Under the pieces are notes generated by a model. That model was given only the letters and a program-made list of their open reading frames with translations. It was not told the origin of the DNA and searched no databases. From positions 19,284,001 through 19,348,000 of the forward strand of contig NC_079879.1 in assembly GCF_029227915.1 (NCBI RefSeq): a stretch of 64,000 nt of DNA, given 5' to 3'. A program made the translations under genes and the position numbers. Positions 1-11,374 of the stretch are shown in pieces; within the stretch, counting starts at the first letter, position 1; every line of letters begins with the position of its first letter. The stretch is from Hydractinia symbiolongicarpus (taxonomy: Eukaryota; Cnidaria; Hydrozoa; Anthoathecata; Hydractiniidae).

Positions 1-312
1 AATCCGATCCAGATTCATGTAAAGATTTCCACTTCTGAAAGAGCGCGAATTTTCATTTAAAAAATGTAAACAAAGGTGGCTGCAATAAATATTAGAATCT
101 TGCTACTTTTAATGATTTTAAGGAACAAATAAAAAAAAAGATAGTGCGTAAGAAATTCCATGAAAGAAAACAGAAATACCATCTATTAATTTAGGATCTA
201 CACCTCTTTGATAACATTTTTCTCGAAACAATATTGCATGTTACCTGGAAAATACGAAAAATTCTTATGTTATGTTGCACCATTCATTTCTAAATTGAAT
301 TAAAAACGTGAA

Positions 313-705
313 GGCATATCTGCTGATCAACATTTGTGCATAAATTTAAGGTATCTAGTGACCGGAGATGCAAAATCTACCATAGCGGGCAGTTATCGCA
401 TCGGAACTACAAAAGTTGGTAGAATTATAAGTGAAACATGCCATATGTGAAAAATGTCGGGCGCAGGACAATTGAAATGTCCATCAACGCAAGTTGAATG
501 GAAAAAAAGAGCTGCAAGGTTCGAGAAACTTTGGCAGTTCCCTTACTTTATTGACACAATTGATGGAAAGCATGTGGTAATGCAAGCCCCAGCACGTGAA
601 GGTCCACCTTTTTTTAATTATACAAAGACCCACAGCATAGTATTAATGGCGTTACGCAATGAAGTTTTTATTAGTTGATATTGGTGATAGTGGCCGCCAA
701 TATAT
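313..705 (+). pseudogene. HARBI1/PIF-Harbinger transposase fragment, broken
   Basis: A fossil piece of a PIF/Harbinger DDE transposase (DDE_Tnp_4 family). Read in the frame of the ATG at 454, codons from about 322 give a helix-turn-helix-like stretch ending in GRIISETC. After that come the family motif WQFPYFIDTIDGKH, with the first catalytic Asp in the IDG part, and FFNYTKTHSIVLMAL. An in-frame TGA at 448-450 splits the two parts. A second stop follows near 676, but the next family block (DIGDSGRQ) is readable in a shifted frame at about 678-701, so there is also a frameshift. The rest of the catalytic domain is missing and the copy runs into a TA repeat. It is not a functional gene. Domain identity is by motif recognition. 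Confidence 0.82.
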
Positions 706-3700
706 ATATATATATAGATACATGTATACGGGTATTATAATATAGACTAGCTGGAAAACCCTGCGTCGAAACGCCGGGGTAAGCCATCAATGACGAAGGG
801 AAGTAAGTAGAATAAAAAAAACTTACCTTATAACACAGCATAACATTTCTTAGGGGATTGCTCAAGTAGTAACTCGTGTGATGTTTTCTACTAAAAAAAG
901 AAACAATTCAACACTCATGCAGATACAAATTTGATAGGTTCAGGATTGCTGGTCCCCCGAACATTTATGTTGTTCGTATTAGCTGCTTCTCACAGGGGTA
1001 TCGGTTTAGCCAAAAGGTTATCCAAAGAAAAAAGTTTAGGATAATCTTCATTCCATTGTAGCCAGCTTTAAACCAAAATATATAGAGTTTAACATTAGAA
1101 CTTCAAATTTTTGAGAGAATGTAAATTACGAACTAATTTAATGATTAAATGTAGCTACGTTCAAACATTACAACGTTAACGTGAACGTAAACGTTACATA
1201 ACACCAGTAGACATAAAACAGGCTAAAGATGAATAATACAATGGTTTGTGTAGAACTTGTTGCATTGAGTAAAATAACTGTCTATGATATTAACAAAGCG
1301 AAGTAAAATAACTATATGAGAAAAAGAACTAAACATAAAGATTAAACAAGTCTAAAAGGCATCAGACTGAGTTTTTTAATTTTTGACAAAAGATTCTTTA
1401 TGTATCATATTTTTTGAAATAAACTATAAATATTAGAAATACTAACTATGCAAAATATTGATATTGGCTAAAACTGACTACTGATGCCATTAATGCGAAA
1501 CTGAGGAAAAGCAGGCAAACCTTTCATAGAAGACTGACAAAGAGCCCAAGATTTTTAAATATCGTATTTTTTTTAAATAAACTATGAATAATAGTAGTAT
1601 TGATACTAACTATGCAAAAGACTACGAACATTATTACGTTATCTGCAAAATATTGACAGTGGTATTTTGGGCTAAAACTGAATACTAAGACAACTGTATT
1701 AAATGCCAAACTAAGAAAAAGAGGGCCGAGGCCGCTCCCGCTTGTTTGTGTTGTTGTTGTTGTTGTTTGTGTTTTTGCTGTTGTAGTAGCTGCTGTTGTT
1801 GTTGTTGTGGAAGCTGGTGCTATTGTTGTGGAAGCTGGCATTGAATTTGTAGAATTATCAAATTTGTTAAATCTTGACATTTTTAGGCAGCCTAAAAATA
1901 AGTAATTTAAGTAAAGTTGCATGAACATTAACCCTATTCGGTCCCTTGACGGTTTTTTTTAATAACTCTTCAATGCTATGTTGCATGGGTACAATGCTTA
2001 CTGAGTATCAATATTTATCTGTTAGACACCTGCATGCAAAGTATTTAGGTCCCATATCTTTCAGAGGCTTTGATATTGGCTGTTAATCGAAACTACTCCT
2101 AAAAATCTCTATGAAGCTCTTATAATAGGAAAAATATAATAACTCTTGTTAGGATTTTGTTTAGAACTTGAAACTTACAACACAACTTTTTTTAATCAAG
2201 AAGAATCATTTTGCATGTTTTGGTTACGTGGTTAAACCGATTTCCCCGTTTTTCCCGATTTTATCCAAAAATCGGAGAAAACCGGATTTTTGGGGAATAT
2301 TTGACAATTTTTCATACGATCTGTGTAAAAACCGGATAATATGTTAAATAAAATTTATTTAGCTTTCAGAAACTTCAAACAGAATGTAAAAATTCGCTCT
2401 AGAACTAAAGTAATTGAATTTTAAGCAGATAATTTTGAACAAATTTCAAGCTTTTGATGACGTCACGGAGAATGTGCTGACGTAAGCAAAACTTTATTCC
2501 TGCTATTTTGTTCCTTTTGTGACGTACTATAAGTGTGCCAAGTTTGATTCAATTTGGACAAGCCTATGAAAAGTTATTGAGGGGGGCGGATTCCGCCCTC
2601 CCCCCGGTCATAATATGTTCGAAAAAACCCGGGCCGAATTGGGTTAAGGGAAATAGAATTTGTAGGACTGAATATACACATAAATAGCGATTTTCTTAAC
2701 AATAGCAGACCTTATAAAATTTCTGAATAAAGAATACCCATTAGGTAATCCTGGCTTTCAGTTTGTGAACTTTAACTGTTATATCAAAACTAGTAAAGAA
2801 AAAAAAAGTCGAATATGTAGTTGAATAACACGACAAAAATAAAAATAATTTCCTTTTTTAAGATTATAAAATGCTGGAACTACGATTGTATGTAAAATAT
2901 TTTTGGTTATCTTAAGTTGAACATCTTATTTTTGACGTAAGTCCATCTTAAACCTCCTTTTTTTCGCCCCACACAGCCATAAAGTATTGCTAGGAAAGAA
3001 TAAGGATATATAGTTATGAAAAATGTTACTAGTAAAGGCTGGATGATACTTAATATGTAGGAATAAAAAACTATCTAGTAACAGACCCAGCTAGCTTTAG
3101 CTTTACTTTTAAATTTACATCACGTGATCAAACGCTTTACAACATTCATTGGATAAAAAATCGATCCAGTATTGATCAAGAATCCTTGGATCAGAAAATC
3201 TTCAACTTCTTTTGGATCGGTTTTTAAACAGTCTCGAATTATTTTAAATAAAAAAACCTCTATCTGGCTTCACACAAACACCTTCTTCTGCGTGTGCACC
3301 GATAAATAACGGATCGGCTCCGTGTCCGATCCGGTCCGATCCAGACAAATGGAAACCAGCCTTGACTTGTTTGCCTACAATTGTGCTTCAAAGGAAGAGA
3401 AGTTGCGCGAAAAAACTTAAACAGACTTAATTGCGAATGAATTAATTAATTATTGCATTTTTATTCATTACAGGACTTCGTTTTTTAATAAACTTCTTTT
3501 AAGCTACTTTTCTTATTCGTGTAATATTTGTAAACCGTTTATTTTAATTATTTGGATAGTTATTTTCCTTAATTCGAACTTTTAAATTTTCTTTCGCCAA
3601 AGTTTCTTTCTTTAAAGTATTTTCAAAATACAACAATAATTGATATTACATCCGTGTTTATAGTAAATCTGTACCAACTAAGCATTGATTTAGACTGTGT

Positions 3701-3797
3701 GACTTTTAAAGTGTGTTGCCTATAATTAAGAATTAAAGGTAACAACAATGATAGAACCGAGCTGACGTTGTGAATTAAGAAAAAGTTTCTATTTTAG
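706..3797. other. Repeat-rich intergenic DNA, no gene supported
   Basis: About 3 kb without a supportable gene. It holds a short TA run (near 702-717), a diverged direct duplication (1400-1720, listed separately) and a TTG/CAA-type microsatellite at about 1738-1830, which gives an apparent Thr/Ala-rich open frame on the minus strand. Near 3300-3360 there are short GATCCGATCC-like repeats similar to the first bases of the window. A first exon for the lectin-like gene downstream could lie here, but I could not identify one. Confidence 0.5.
1400..1720. repeat. Diverged direct duplication (two copies)
   Basis: Two similar segments lie in direct orientation, about 1400-1515 and 1558-1718. Both carry AAATAAACTAT, then TACTAACTATGCAAAA, a GCTAAAACTGA block and an AAACT(G/A)AG(G/A)AAAA end, in the same order with small indels. 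This looks like an old local duplication or two copies of an unnamed repeat. No coding function is seen. Confidence 0.6.
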
Positions 3798-4207
3798 ATG
3801 AAATTAATTTGTCACAACAAAAACCATCGTGGAGTTCATCAACTTTATCTCAAACGCATTCTTCTAACGCTTTTGATGGTCCATGGTTTACATGTCAATT
3901 CTCAGACAACAAATTAAGCAACGAATGGATCAAAGTTGATTTGACGAAACCGAGTATCATCGCGCGTGTCCTAATATATAGTCCAACTTTTACTACCGGC
4001 CTAATAGAGAACGCTATGATAGAAGTTTCATCTTCATTTGACATGATGCAAAACTATCAGGTGTGTGCAAAGTTGGAAAAACGTCCCTTTATTCTAGAAA
4101 CTTTCAAATGCGACAAAACTGTTTTAGGTCGATATGTCCGATTGGTGTTAAATCAACAGGGTTCTTTGACAGTATGTGAGATGCAAGTTATGGGTTATTA
4201 CTACTAG
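3798..4207 (+). CDS. Fucolectin-type (FTP / F5-8C-like) domain protein, last exon
   Basis: A single exon of about 135 residues covers nearly one whole fucolectin/tachylectin-4/pentraxin-type carbohydrate-binding domain, a relative of F5/8 type C (discoidin) domains. The typical signs are present in order: an INLSQQKPSW start, SSNAFDG, a WIKVDL strand, a GRYVRLVL strand and the closing LTVCEMQVMGYYY. Paired cysteines flank the C-terminal loop. The reading frame runs back without a Met to a good acceptor (TATTTTAG, AG at about 3796-3797, phase 1), so the exon boundary rather than an ATG sets the start. A first exon with a signal peptide is expected upstream but was not found. In the family this domain binds fucose-like sugars, often as a secreted lectin. 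That role is inferred here, and a dead single-exon remnant cannot be excluded although the frame is open to the stop. Confidence 0.72.
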
Positions 4208-7200
4208 CTTTGGATGGCTCATTGCATGAGGAATTTGTTACGTAATTTAAGACTAAAATGAGTGTGTTAAAATAACTATTATTAGTGTAGGTGCGGTTGT
4301 GCGTATTTTTAACGTATTATGACGAACGACCACGTTTTTTAACGCTACTTTTGTAACTTGTTCTGTACAATAACAAGTAAAAACAGAAGGAAAACACACA
4401 AAGATTTATTTCTACCCTAATCTTGAGCGCTATGTTTTTAAGGAAAGCAGAAAAGGCAAAATTCTGATTGACAAACTACAATTGATAACATAATACACAA
4501 AAATACAATGGCACTTTTTCTTCTTTTTTATGAGGTTGTCAAAAAGTATCAAAATGCGATTTCTCTGCAGCCAATAAATTGAGGAAATGCTACTTTTGCG
4601 GATACATAGTTTAGGTAAACAGTGCTTAAAATGCGCATAAACTTTGATTTACTTTCTTGCGATGTTAGAAATCCCGTGGATTTGCAAGGACGAATGACCC
4701 AGTTAATTTTTCACGGGTTATCTCTTATATCAATGCCTTTATTGCGTCTGTTTGTTCGTGAGAAAAGAGTGGCGCTACGGAAACACGAAATGCGATATAT
4801 AACGGACAGGCAACCCGTGGATTCATTCACAAGCTAATTGCTAGTCTCTGTAACGACACCCGTATTCTGTGCGCCGCAGGTTCGCTTTGAGCCATTGGCG
4901 GAGTGATTTTAATACTTTGCTAACAAGAGCAAACATTAATGCACGAAACACCGGCGAGGGAAATATTTACGACGCACGAAAAATCTAAGAACCTGCGAGT
5001 TTGTAGTTTTTTTTAGCAGTCTTTATAATAATGGCAGTATTCTATATTAAGTGGCGGCGAAGGTAGCAAACCTTGTCCTGAAACGCCTCGTCAAAATATC
5101 ATTAAAAAACTGACTATGTCATGCAAGGTTTCGTTGTAAAACCAGCTCTAGATCAAAAGTTAAAGAGAGAGAGAGGACAGTTATTAACCTCTACCCTTAG
5201 TTTTGTGGCTCCTAAAAGGTTTAGTACGTATGGGGTAAGAAAGAGAAAATATCGTAATCAAGCAGAGTTGGTACCAAGGAGGTTTAAAGGAGGAGGTTAA
5301 ACTTTTGGCATGTAAAAGTAAGGCAAAGGTGGCGCTACGGATGGCATTCAAAGGAGCGCGTAAACATAAGAAATTGAATAGATTTTAAATGGACTTTGCT
5401 TAGATGTATCTAATTTTTCTCTTTAAAACTCCTTGGAAGTACTGAATGTTTTATTATTTAAACTTTTCAATTAATTAAAAATCTCTTTAAAACATGCCTT
5501 AGTCAACCATAGAAAAGCATCATGAACAAGAGTAAAAGCGGTCAGTATAGCTAGGAATAACCTTAGCACAAAATTAAGTCATTCGTATAGATTCAGATTC
5601 TTTGGAATTTTATCGCGATTGCAAGAATTAGGCAAACAATGTCAACAATACAATAAGTGAGATACCGTTTGCTGCAATCTAGGCTTGTTTTTTTTCAATA
5701 AATTCTCAAATTATTTTCAATAAAATGTCAAATTAAAACCACCGTAAATTGTATTTTTGCTAAACTTTAAAAATTCCAAAATTAAATTCCATATAATGAT
5801 TTTTTAACTTATTATTACTTTGAATTTTTATTCAGGATATAGCCACTTCAGTGTTGAAAACACTGTTATTAACGTGGGTTCTGTGTCCTAAATGTATACA
5901 TTAGGTATACACCGCATTGCCTGCACAATTTCATATGGCATGGGTAGACCCGTAGCTGTGGTGAAGACACATGCTAAACATAGCCACGCTGTGGACCGTG
6001 TGTTGTTATTACGAAGCGAACTCCATAACCACAAGGCCACACACCACTTAAAAACAAATGTCCACCTCCCCTTCCTCTAACTTGACGTAATCTCTTGGAA
6101 AGAGAAACAAAGTCCAGATTCATACAGATTTGAACTGAAGAAAAATTTATTGCAACAAACATAAACAACAACAACGACGACGACAACAACAACAACAACG
6201 ACGACAACAACAACAACGACTTTTTAGTTTGCACCGATTCCCAATAATGATAAGGAGAGTCGTTGGCATGTTATGCGAAAAATATTACTTAAAATAGAAA
6301 ACTAAATTTTTCGTCCTTTACTTCTAACCCCTCTGGCGTTGACTAAACAGGAAATTGACGCAGGTGGAATCTTGTAGGAAAGTGTTGGACAAAGCTGGCT
6401 TGTCATTGGCAATAGTTAAAGTTTTTGCATTTCATGATCGTGATGCAATTGCAGTATGTAATTTTCTTTCCGCTTTCCGTTTTCTATTTAAATGAAAACC
6501 ATTAGTGTCAAATATATTTCTGCTTAGTAGTGAAATCCTCTTGTCGATTATGGCCGAGGTACTAGAAAGCACCCGAGTCTGCGATTTTTACACGGTTAAA
6601 CTCAATATGTTATATCTAGCTCTAACCCAGTCCTTATTGCTTGTCATAATTTTTGTTTGACATGTAATAGTTTGTTGACATTTTCTGATTTTTTCTATTC
6701 AGTTGGAGCTTACATTTAAGAAAAAAATATTTGGGACAATTTTATACTTATTCATGGTGAGGCTATAACTTAATTTTTTATCTGAAACCTGATTTTATAG
6801 GCGGCTTTAAAAAGCGCTTGTATAAACCATTTTTTCTTGATGACTTTCTCGTATTTATTGTTTTTTCCTAATTCTTTGTTTGTACAGAACATTAAAAACG
6901 TGCTATAGCGGTTCTCATAGTCTTATCTTTGCATATTGCCTTTGTTAAAAGTTTTCAAATAAGAAAAACTTATAGTTATTAACTTGTGCAAATTCAATTC
7001 AGCAAATGATAATGACCAACTGGCTATACTACTGCATGTAGTAAACAGAGACTGGTTACTTAATAGGAAATTGTATGGCACACTCCTACAAACCGTTTGA
7101 ATATCTATTTAAAAAAAATAGCTGTTTTCTTGGATTTCTCAAAAAACAAAACATAATCACGCGACAAATGCTCTACTCATGCAGATGTGTAGGGCGGGTG

Positions 7201-8899
7201 AGAAATGTTAAAAATCCGCTTAGTCACATTTTCTGCGGTGTCAGCATTGTGGAACAATTATCGTGATGGTCATTAAATGCTAACAAATCGAAAAAAATTA
7301 TCCTTGTTGTGTTGATGCCAGCAAGAGTTATCACAGATTTGCCGTTTTTTTATAATTATTGAGCCAAACCTTTAGGTCATGCACTTGTCAATTACTTGAA
7401 GCTACCTCTTATTTTATTATCCACTTTGTTTAACGAAAAATAGGAGCCTACGTAACTTGAACCTCATAAAATAATTTTTTGCATATGTTCGAAATAACCC
7501 GGATTAAATAGGTTTAACAATAGCTAGGCCAGGAATGGAAGATAGAACAAAAGTTATAGCTAATCACAGTGAAAGTAGAAGAAATGTATAATTAAATATC
7601 AAGCTTTAAGACCATTATCTGTAAGATCAACTCACGACAAAAAATTATAAAGGAGCCACAACTACATGTATAGCGTAAATCATGATTAGGGGATTGTGTA
7701 AAAAGAAGCAGTTTTGATAAGTTGACAGTATAAATACATTGCTGGATACATAACTTCATGCTTTATCGTCTTTCAATAAATTGTTGAAATGCAATAATGG
7801 GTATGATATTCTAAAAGTTGTCTAAAAATTTTTTGTCAGTACTATACATACACAGGATGTAGAATTTTTTTATTGGCAACATTTTCACTTCTGGCGAAAG
7901 AAAAAAAAGTGTGAAAAGAGTAATTGACTTTTTATTTTTAATTTTAAGATTTTTTTTTTAGTTTGCAAGAATAAATTTTCGCAAATCAGGTGTTTACCAA
8001 TTTTTCACAGTAATTATTATTTGCAAATAAAGAGAACCTCTTACATTCGTGTGATTATGCGAACGCACCAATTTTTTTTCAAACATTAATTTTAGCGAAT
8101 GGCTGACTCTTAAGCGGATGCCTATAAATTTAGTAATTTTAGTGGAAACTGCATTTTTTAGATTTCAAATAAATAAAGAATTTCAAGAATCCTTATTGCG
8201 GACAAAAATAAATTTTTTCTATGTAGGTTTTAGACTTTTAGGTTGATGTAACAGCTAACATACAATAGGCCAGCTACAGTTAGATATACCTACCTTAAAC
8301 CAGCCACACTCTCTTCAGGTAACACAATCGTTTTCCTATTGTTCAACACTTCAGTTAATTATAAGAGGTAGTGAGTATTTGAGCACAGTACTTCTTTAAG
8401 TCATTAAAAGTTGCAATATGGTAACAACAATGATGTCTTTCTCTTTTGACACTTGACTTTTTGCTAGGCTGACCATAATGGATAGCCACAGTTTTTTGGC
8501 AATCAATAACCTTTAATTTTTTATTGTGGATAAAACACAGTCCTTAAGCCATCAAAAAATATCATTCGTTAATTTAAAGTGGTGTCATAAATATTTAGTC
8601 TTAGTTCAGTTTAGTTTAGGGAAAAAACCACGAGTTAGAATTTCCTGCTGTTTTTCTTCTCATTGCGCTACCATCATAAAATATATGTCCCAAAAACCGC
8701 CACACAAAAGCCAGTAATTACAAGTACTCCAAGTTTTATCACTTGAGCGTGAGTAGTTCCGGATTTATAGCCCCTGGCCACTTTATGCTCGATGTTATAA
8801 AGACATTTTAATCAAATTTCAGCCTTGCGTTTGTTTTTACCTTGTTCTTCTTTTTAAGTTATGCCCAACCTCATTGTTCTTTTAAAATATTCTAGTTTA
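4208..8899. other. Intergenic DNA, repeats only
   Basis: About 4.7 kb with no gene I can support. A segment near 4810-4830 carries an AACCCGTGGATT motif shared with repeats near 9020 and 18885. The stretch 5940-6062, read on the minus strand, contains GTGGTTATGGAGTTCGCTTCG, which resembles a tRNA-like A-box region and could be a degenerate SINE head. The triplet microsatellite at 6164-6220 is listed separately. The remainder is AT-rich with homopolymer runs. Confidence 0.5.
6164..6220. repeat. AAC/ACG triplet microsatellite
   Basis: Runs of AAC triplets are interspersed with ACG triplets over roughly 57 bases. It explains the Ser/Leu-rich open frame on the opposite strand, which should not be read as a gene. 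Confidence 0.9.
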
Positions 8900-9042
8900 C
8901 ATCTATATTATAATACCCGTATTCGTCTGTCTGTCTGTCTACCGTCTGTCACGCAAAATGGTAGCTTAGCTGGGCAAGTAGCGATGCGCACACAATGCGG
9001 TAAAAAAGGACGGGTGAACCCGTGGATTTTTCCACGGGCAAC
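8900..9042. repeat. Dispersed repeat, 5' part, interrupted by a transposon
   Basis: The segment begins with a TATTATAATACCCGTATTCG-type block, runs through a GTCTGTCTGTCT tract, and ends in AACCCGTGGATTTTTCCACG followed by GGCAACC. After 11374 it seems to continue as GGCAACCGACTAGT, so the hAT element split it. Related pieces occur near 720-760 (reverse orientation), 4810-4880, 18000-18110 and 18880-18905. This points to a dispersed family. Its class is unknown. Confidence 0.55.
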
Positions 9043-9297
9043 CAGGGTCGGATCCAGGATTTTTATGTAACTAAGCAAAAAAAATTGTTTTGGGATATAA
9101 CCGCCCAGAATGGGCGTTAAAATACGCCAAATGGGCGGACCTAATAGTAACAAAATTTATCACCTTGTTCAGGCTTTTTCCAGCGTTAAAAAGTACAATA
9201 AGTAACAATATACATAAAAAAAATATACAGCTAAAATATATAAAACATGTAAACTATGTATAAATCAATCAGCAAGTATATGTATTTCAAAAAGCCT

Positions 9298-9780
9298 TTA
9301 TCTCTTATTCTGTTCAGCAAACTCATCTATCACTTCATCAAAGATCACAGTGATTGACCTGTTAAACATGATAACTGCTAGGCTGCTTAACCTTTCCTCC
9401 GACACCATGTTTCGCATCTGAGCCTTTGAACGCCTTAGTCCAGAGATACTTTTCTCACAAGTGCATGAGGTTACAGGAATTGTAGCCAAAATTCTAAAAC
9501 TTAACGGATTGATGGAAATGTGTACCTATTTGTGGTTTTAAGTAAAGAGGTGATATCTGTTGGTAGAGCACCTTGATAGTTTTTCCAAAATATCCCCCAC
9601 ATATCTAACTGGACATATGTTACTAAGGGCTGGAATATCACTCGCAAACAATCGCAGGAAGTCTTTAAACTTAACCTTCCAGTTAAATTAAAATACCTTC
9701 ACAGAAACATCAGCAACACCTCTCTTGGGCTCAACAATTGTGTTGAATAAATTGTCCATTTCTTTATATCATAAGCTTTG
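9298..9780 (-). pseudogene. hAT transposase C-terminal (dimerisation) domain remnant
   Basis: The minus-strand frame 9489-9298 reads LATIPVTSCTCEKSISGLRR, then MVSEERLSSLAVI and VIDEFAEQNKR. This is the hAT family C-terminal dimerisation region, closest in style to ZMYM1/52-kDa-repressor-like hAT proteins. Upstream on the same strand, to about 9780, further family-like pieces (LSPREV, YVGDILEKLSRC, FPSIR) occur in different frames separated by stops. The FPSIR to RILATIP join is shifted, so frameshifts are present. It is a non-functional fossil within the CAGGG-bounded element. Confidence 0.75.
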
Positions 9781-9868
9781 ATAGGTGGTTTTAATAGGAT
9801 GCTACAAAATTAAAAAATATATAGAGTGACACAAATTTTAAAGGTACTGCCTGCATTACATATAGTTT

Positions 9869-9942
9869 ACTCCTGTCAGGAATCGAACCTGAACCTTTTA
9901 CGAAATTGTATCATAAATATCATACCATTTGATCACAGGAGT
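9869..9942 (-). tRNA. tRNA-like sequence, probably pseudogene or SINE head
   Basis: On the minus strand this 74-nt stretch folds like a tRNA. It has a 7-bp acceptor stem (ACTCCTG with CAGGAGT), a 4-bp D stem (ATCA with TGAT) around a loop with GG, and a 5-bp T stem with loop TTCGATT. The internal promoter boxes are good: TGATCAAATGG (A box) and GGTTCGATTCC (B box). The anticodon arm is weak: it has a G-T pair, loop TACAATT lacks the usual T at position 33, and the D-to-anticodon spacer is 3 nt instead of 1. I therefore favour a tRNA pseudogene or tRNA-derived SINE over a working tRNA. The apparent anticodon CAA should not be trusted. Confidence 0.3.
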
Positions 9943-10420
9943 TTAGACATTTAATAAAATATTATTATACCTGAACAACATTAAAAATTGATAAACGCAC
10001 ATAAATGATGACCTAATGAAGATTTTAAAACACATTTTGCTTACTCAATTATGGCCAGTTCTCTTGACTTGTTCTTTGTATACACATCACAACCATTCAA
10101 TAAACATTTCACAAAAATATTATCAAGCGGTTGATCAAAATTTTCAAAAGCCAGGGTTTCGTCACAAATAAGCAACACAGAAATAGATCTGTAAAGAGAG
10201 TTACCATCTCCACTGACACTGCATAACAAAAAAATACATCAGATAAAAAGGCAGTTATGAAATAAAAAATATTAGTAAGATTGGTAAGATTTTTTCTATC
10301 CATATTGTTATAGCTATATAACATATGCCAAGTAGTCTTGGCAGAGAGCACCACTACGATGACTTGGCTTGAAAATTGATGGATACGTTTTCCATCCTTA
10401 ATACAGCTGAGCCAGTATGA

Positions 10421-10468
10421 TGAGCCAGTATGATGAGTGGAAACAGTTCCACTCATCATACTGGCTCA
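10421..10468. repeat. Perfect 22-bp hairpin with 4-nt loop
   Basis: Positions 10421-10442 and 10447-10468 are exact reverse complements (arm start TGAGCCAGTATG) separated by ACAG. A further partial copy of the arm start (GAGCCAGTATGA) lies just to the left. It lies inside the decayed hAT element. Confidence 0.9.
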
Positions 10469-11374
10469 ATATTCTCTCAAAATCCAACCACTAGTGTATC
10501 TTGCTAGGTATAAAATAACAAATGAAGCACCACATGAACACTTCAGAATTATTTTGAGTGTATTTTTCTTTTGATTTATTTTTTGTGTGGTGGGGAGGTT
10601 TGAGTATAAAAAATAACACACATAAGACAAAGCAGTAGCTACAAACTCATTTTGTTGAAAAAATATAGCACCAGAAGTTTCATACAGAACAGGATCAGTG
10701 AACTTAGTGTACACACATTCTCAACTACTATAGTGAATAATAAAGAAGTATCTCATTCACTATAGCTATATATATAGATATTTTTGCAGAGAGAAACCTT
10801 TTAACATAATCTTCTGAAGCCAAAAAAAATCTGATATTTTATCTTAGGGAATAAACTATACATACTATTACACACTGGGTACTTGAAATTTATAAGAAAT
10901 AGTAAAAAATACATCCAGAAACCTAGAAGTATCACACTACCTCTACCGTCCATCTTTGGCTGATTGGTTATAAACACAAACAACGTGGACTGTTTGCATT
11001 CATTTTGTTACGGTTGAGAAATTCTGTCTACCTTGCCTTTTTTTTGCTTATTTGCTTTTACGCAATAGCAAAGTAGTTTTTCATCTCCGCATTCTCTCCA
11101 TGCAAAAAAGCAAATATATCAACTTTGACACGCTTACTTGCTTATTCTTAAATAAGCGAGAAAGCAAAGTTGCTTTTCGTTTTGCTTGCTCAGAGGAGTT
11201 TATATCTACTTTGTTTGGGAGAGTGAATAAGCGTAATAAGCAAAAACACAATTTCCTTACCAGACTTCCTAAAAAATACAAGGAAACTACACACGCGAAA
11301 CGCGTGCGGGCTTTTTCTCTACGTTTTTGAAAGTAAGCGCGCGCTTATCTTGCTTATACCTCCATCCGACCCTG

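Larger units (their letters stand above)
9043..11374 (-). mobile_element. Decayed hAT-superfamily transposon
   Basis: The ends form an imperfect terminal inverted repeat. The left end reads CAGGGTCGGATCCAGG and the complement of the right end reads CAGGGTCGGATGGAGG, 14 of 16 matching, with the CAGGG start usual for hAT elements. The 7-base sequence GGCAACC is repeated directly at the two borders (9037-9043 and 11374-11380), compatible with an eroded 8-bp hAT target duplication. A broken hAT transposase C-terminus lies inside on the minus strand (9298-9780). The interior also has a tRNA-like unit and a perfect hairpin. The element is about 2.3 kb and cannot be autonomous. It sits inside another dispersed repeat whose two halves flank it. 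Confidence 0.75.

Noticed and set aside
1524-1928. 134-codon minus-strand open frame rich in Thr and Ala
   Set aside because: Its middle is a TTG/CAA-type microsatellite and the rest has no domain. It is an open frame caused by low complexity.
5974-6234. Leu/Ser-rich 86-codon minus-strand frame
   Set aside because: It arises from the AAC/ACG triplet repeat at 6164-6220 plus a possible SINE piece.
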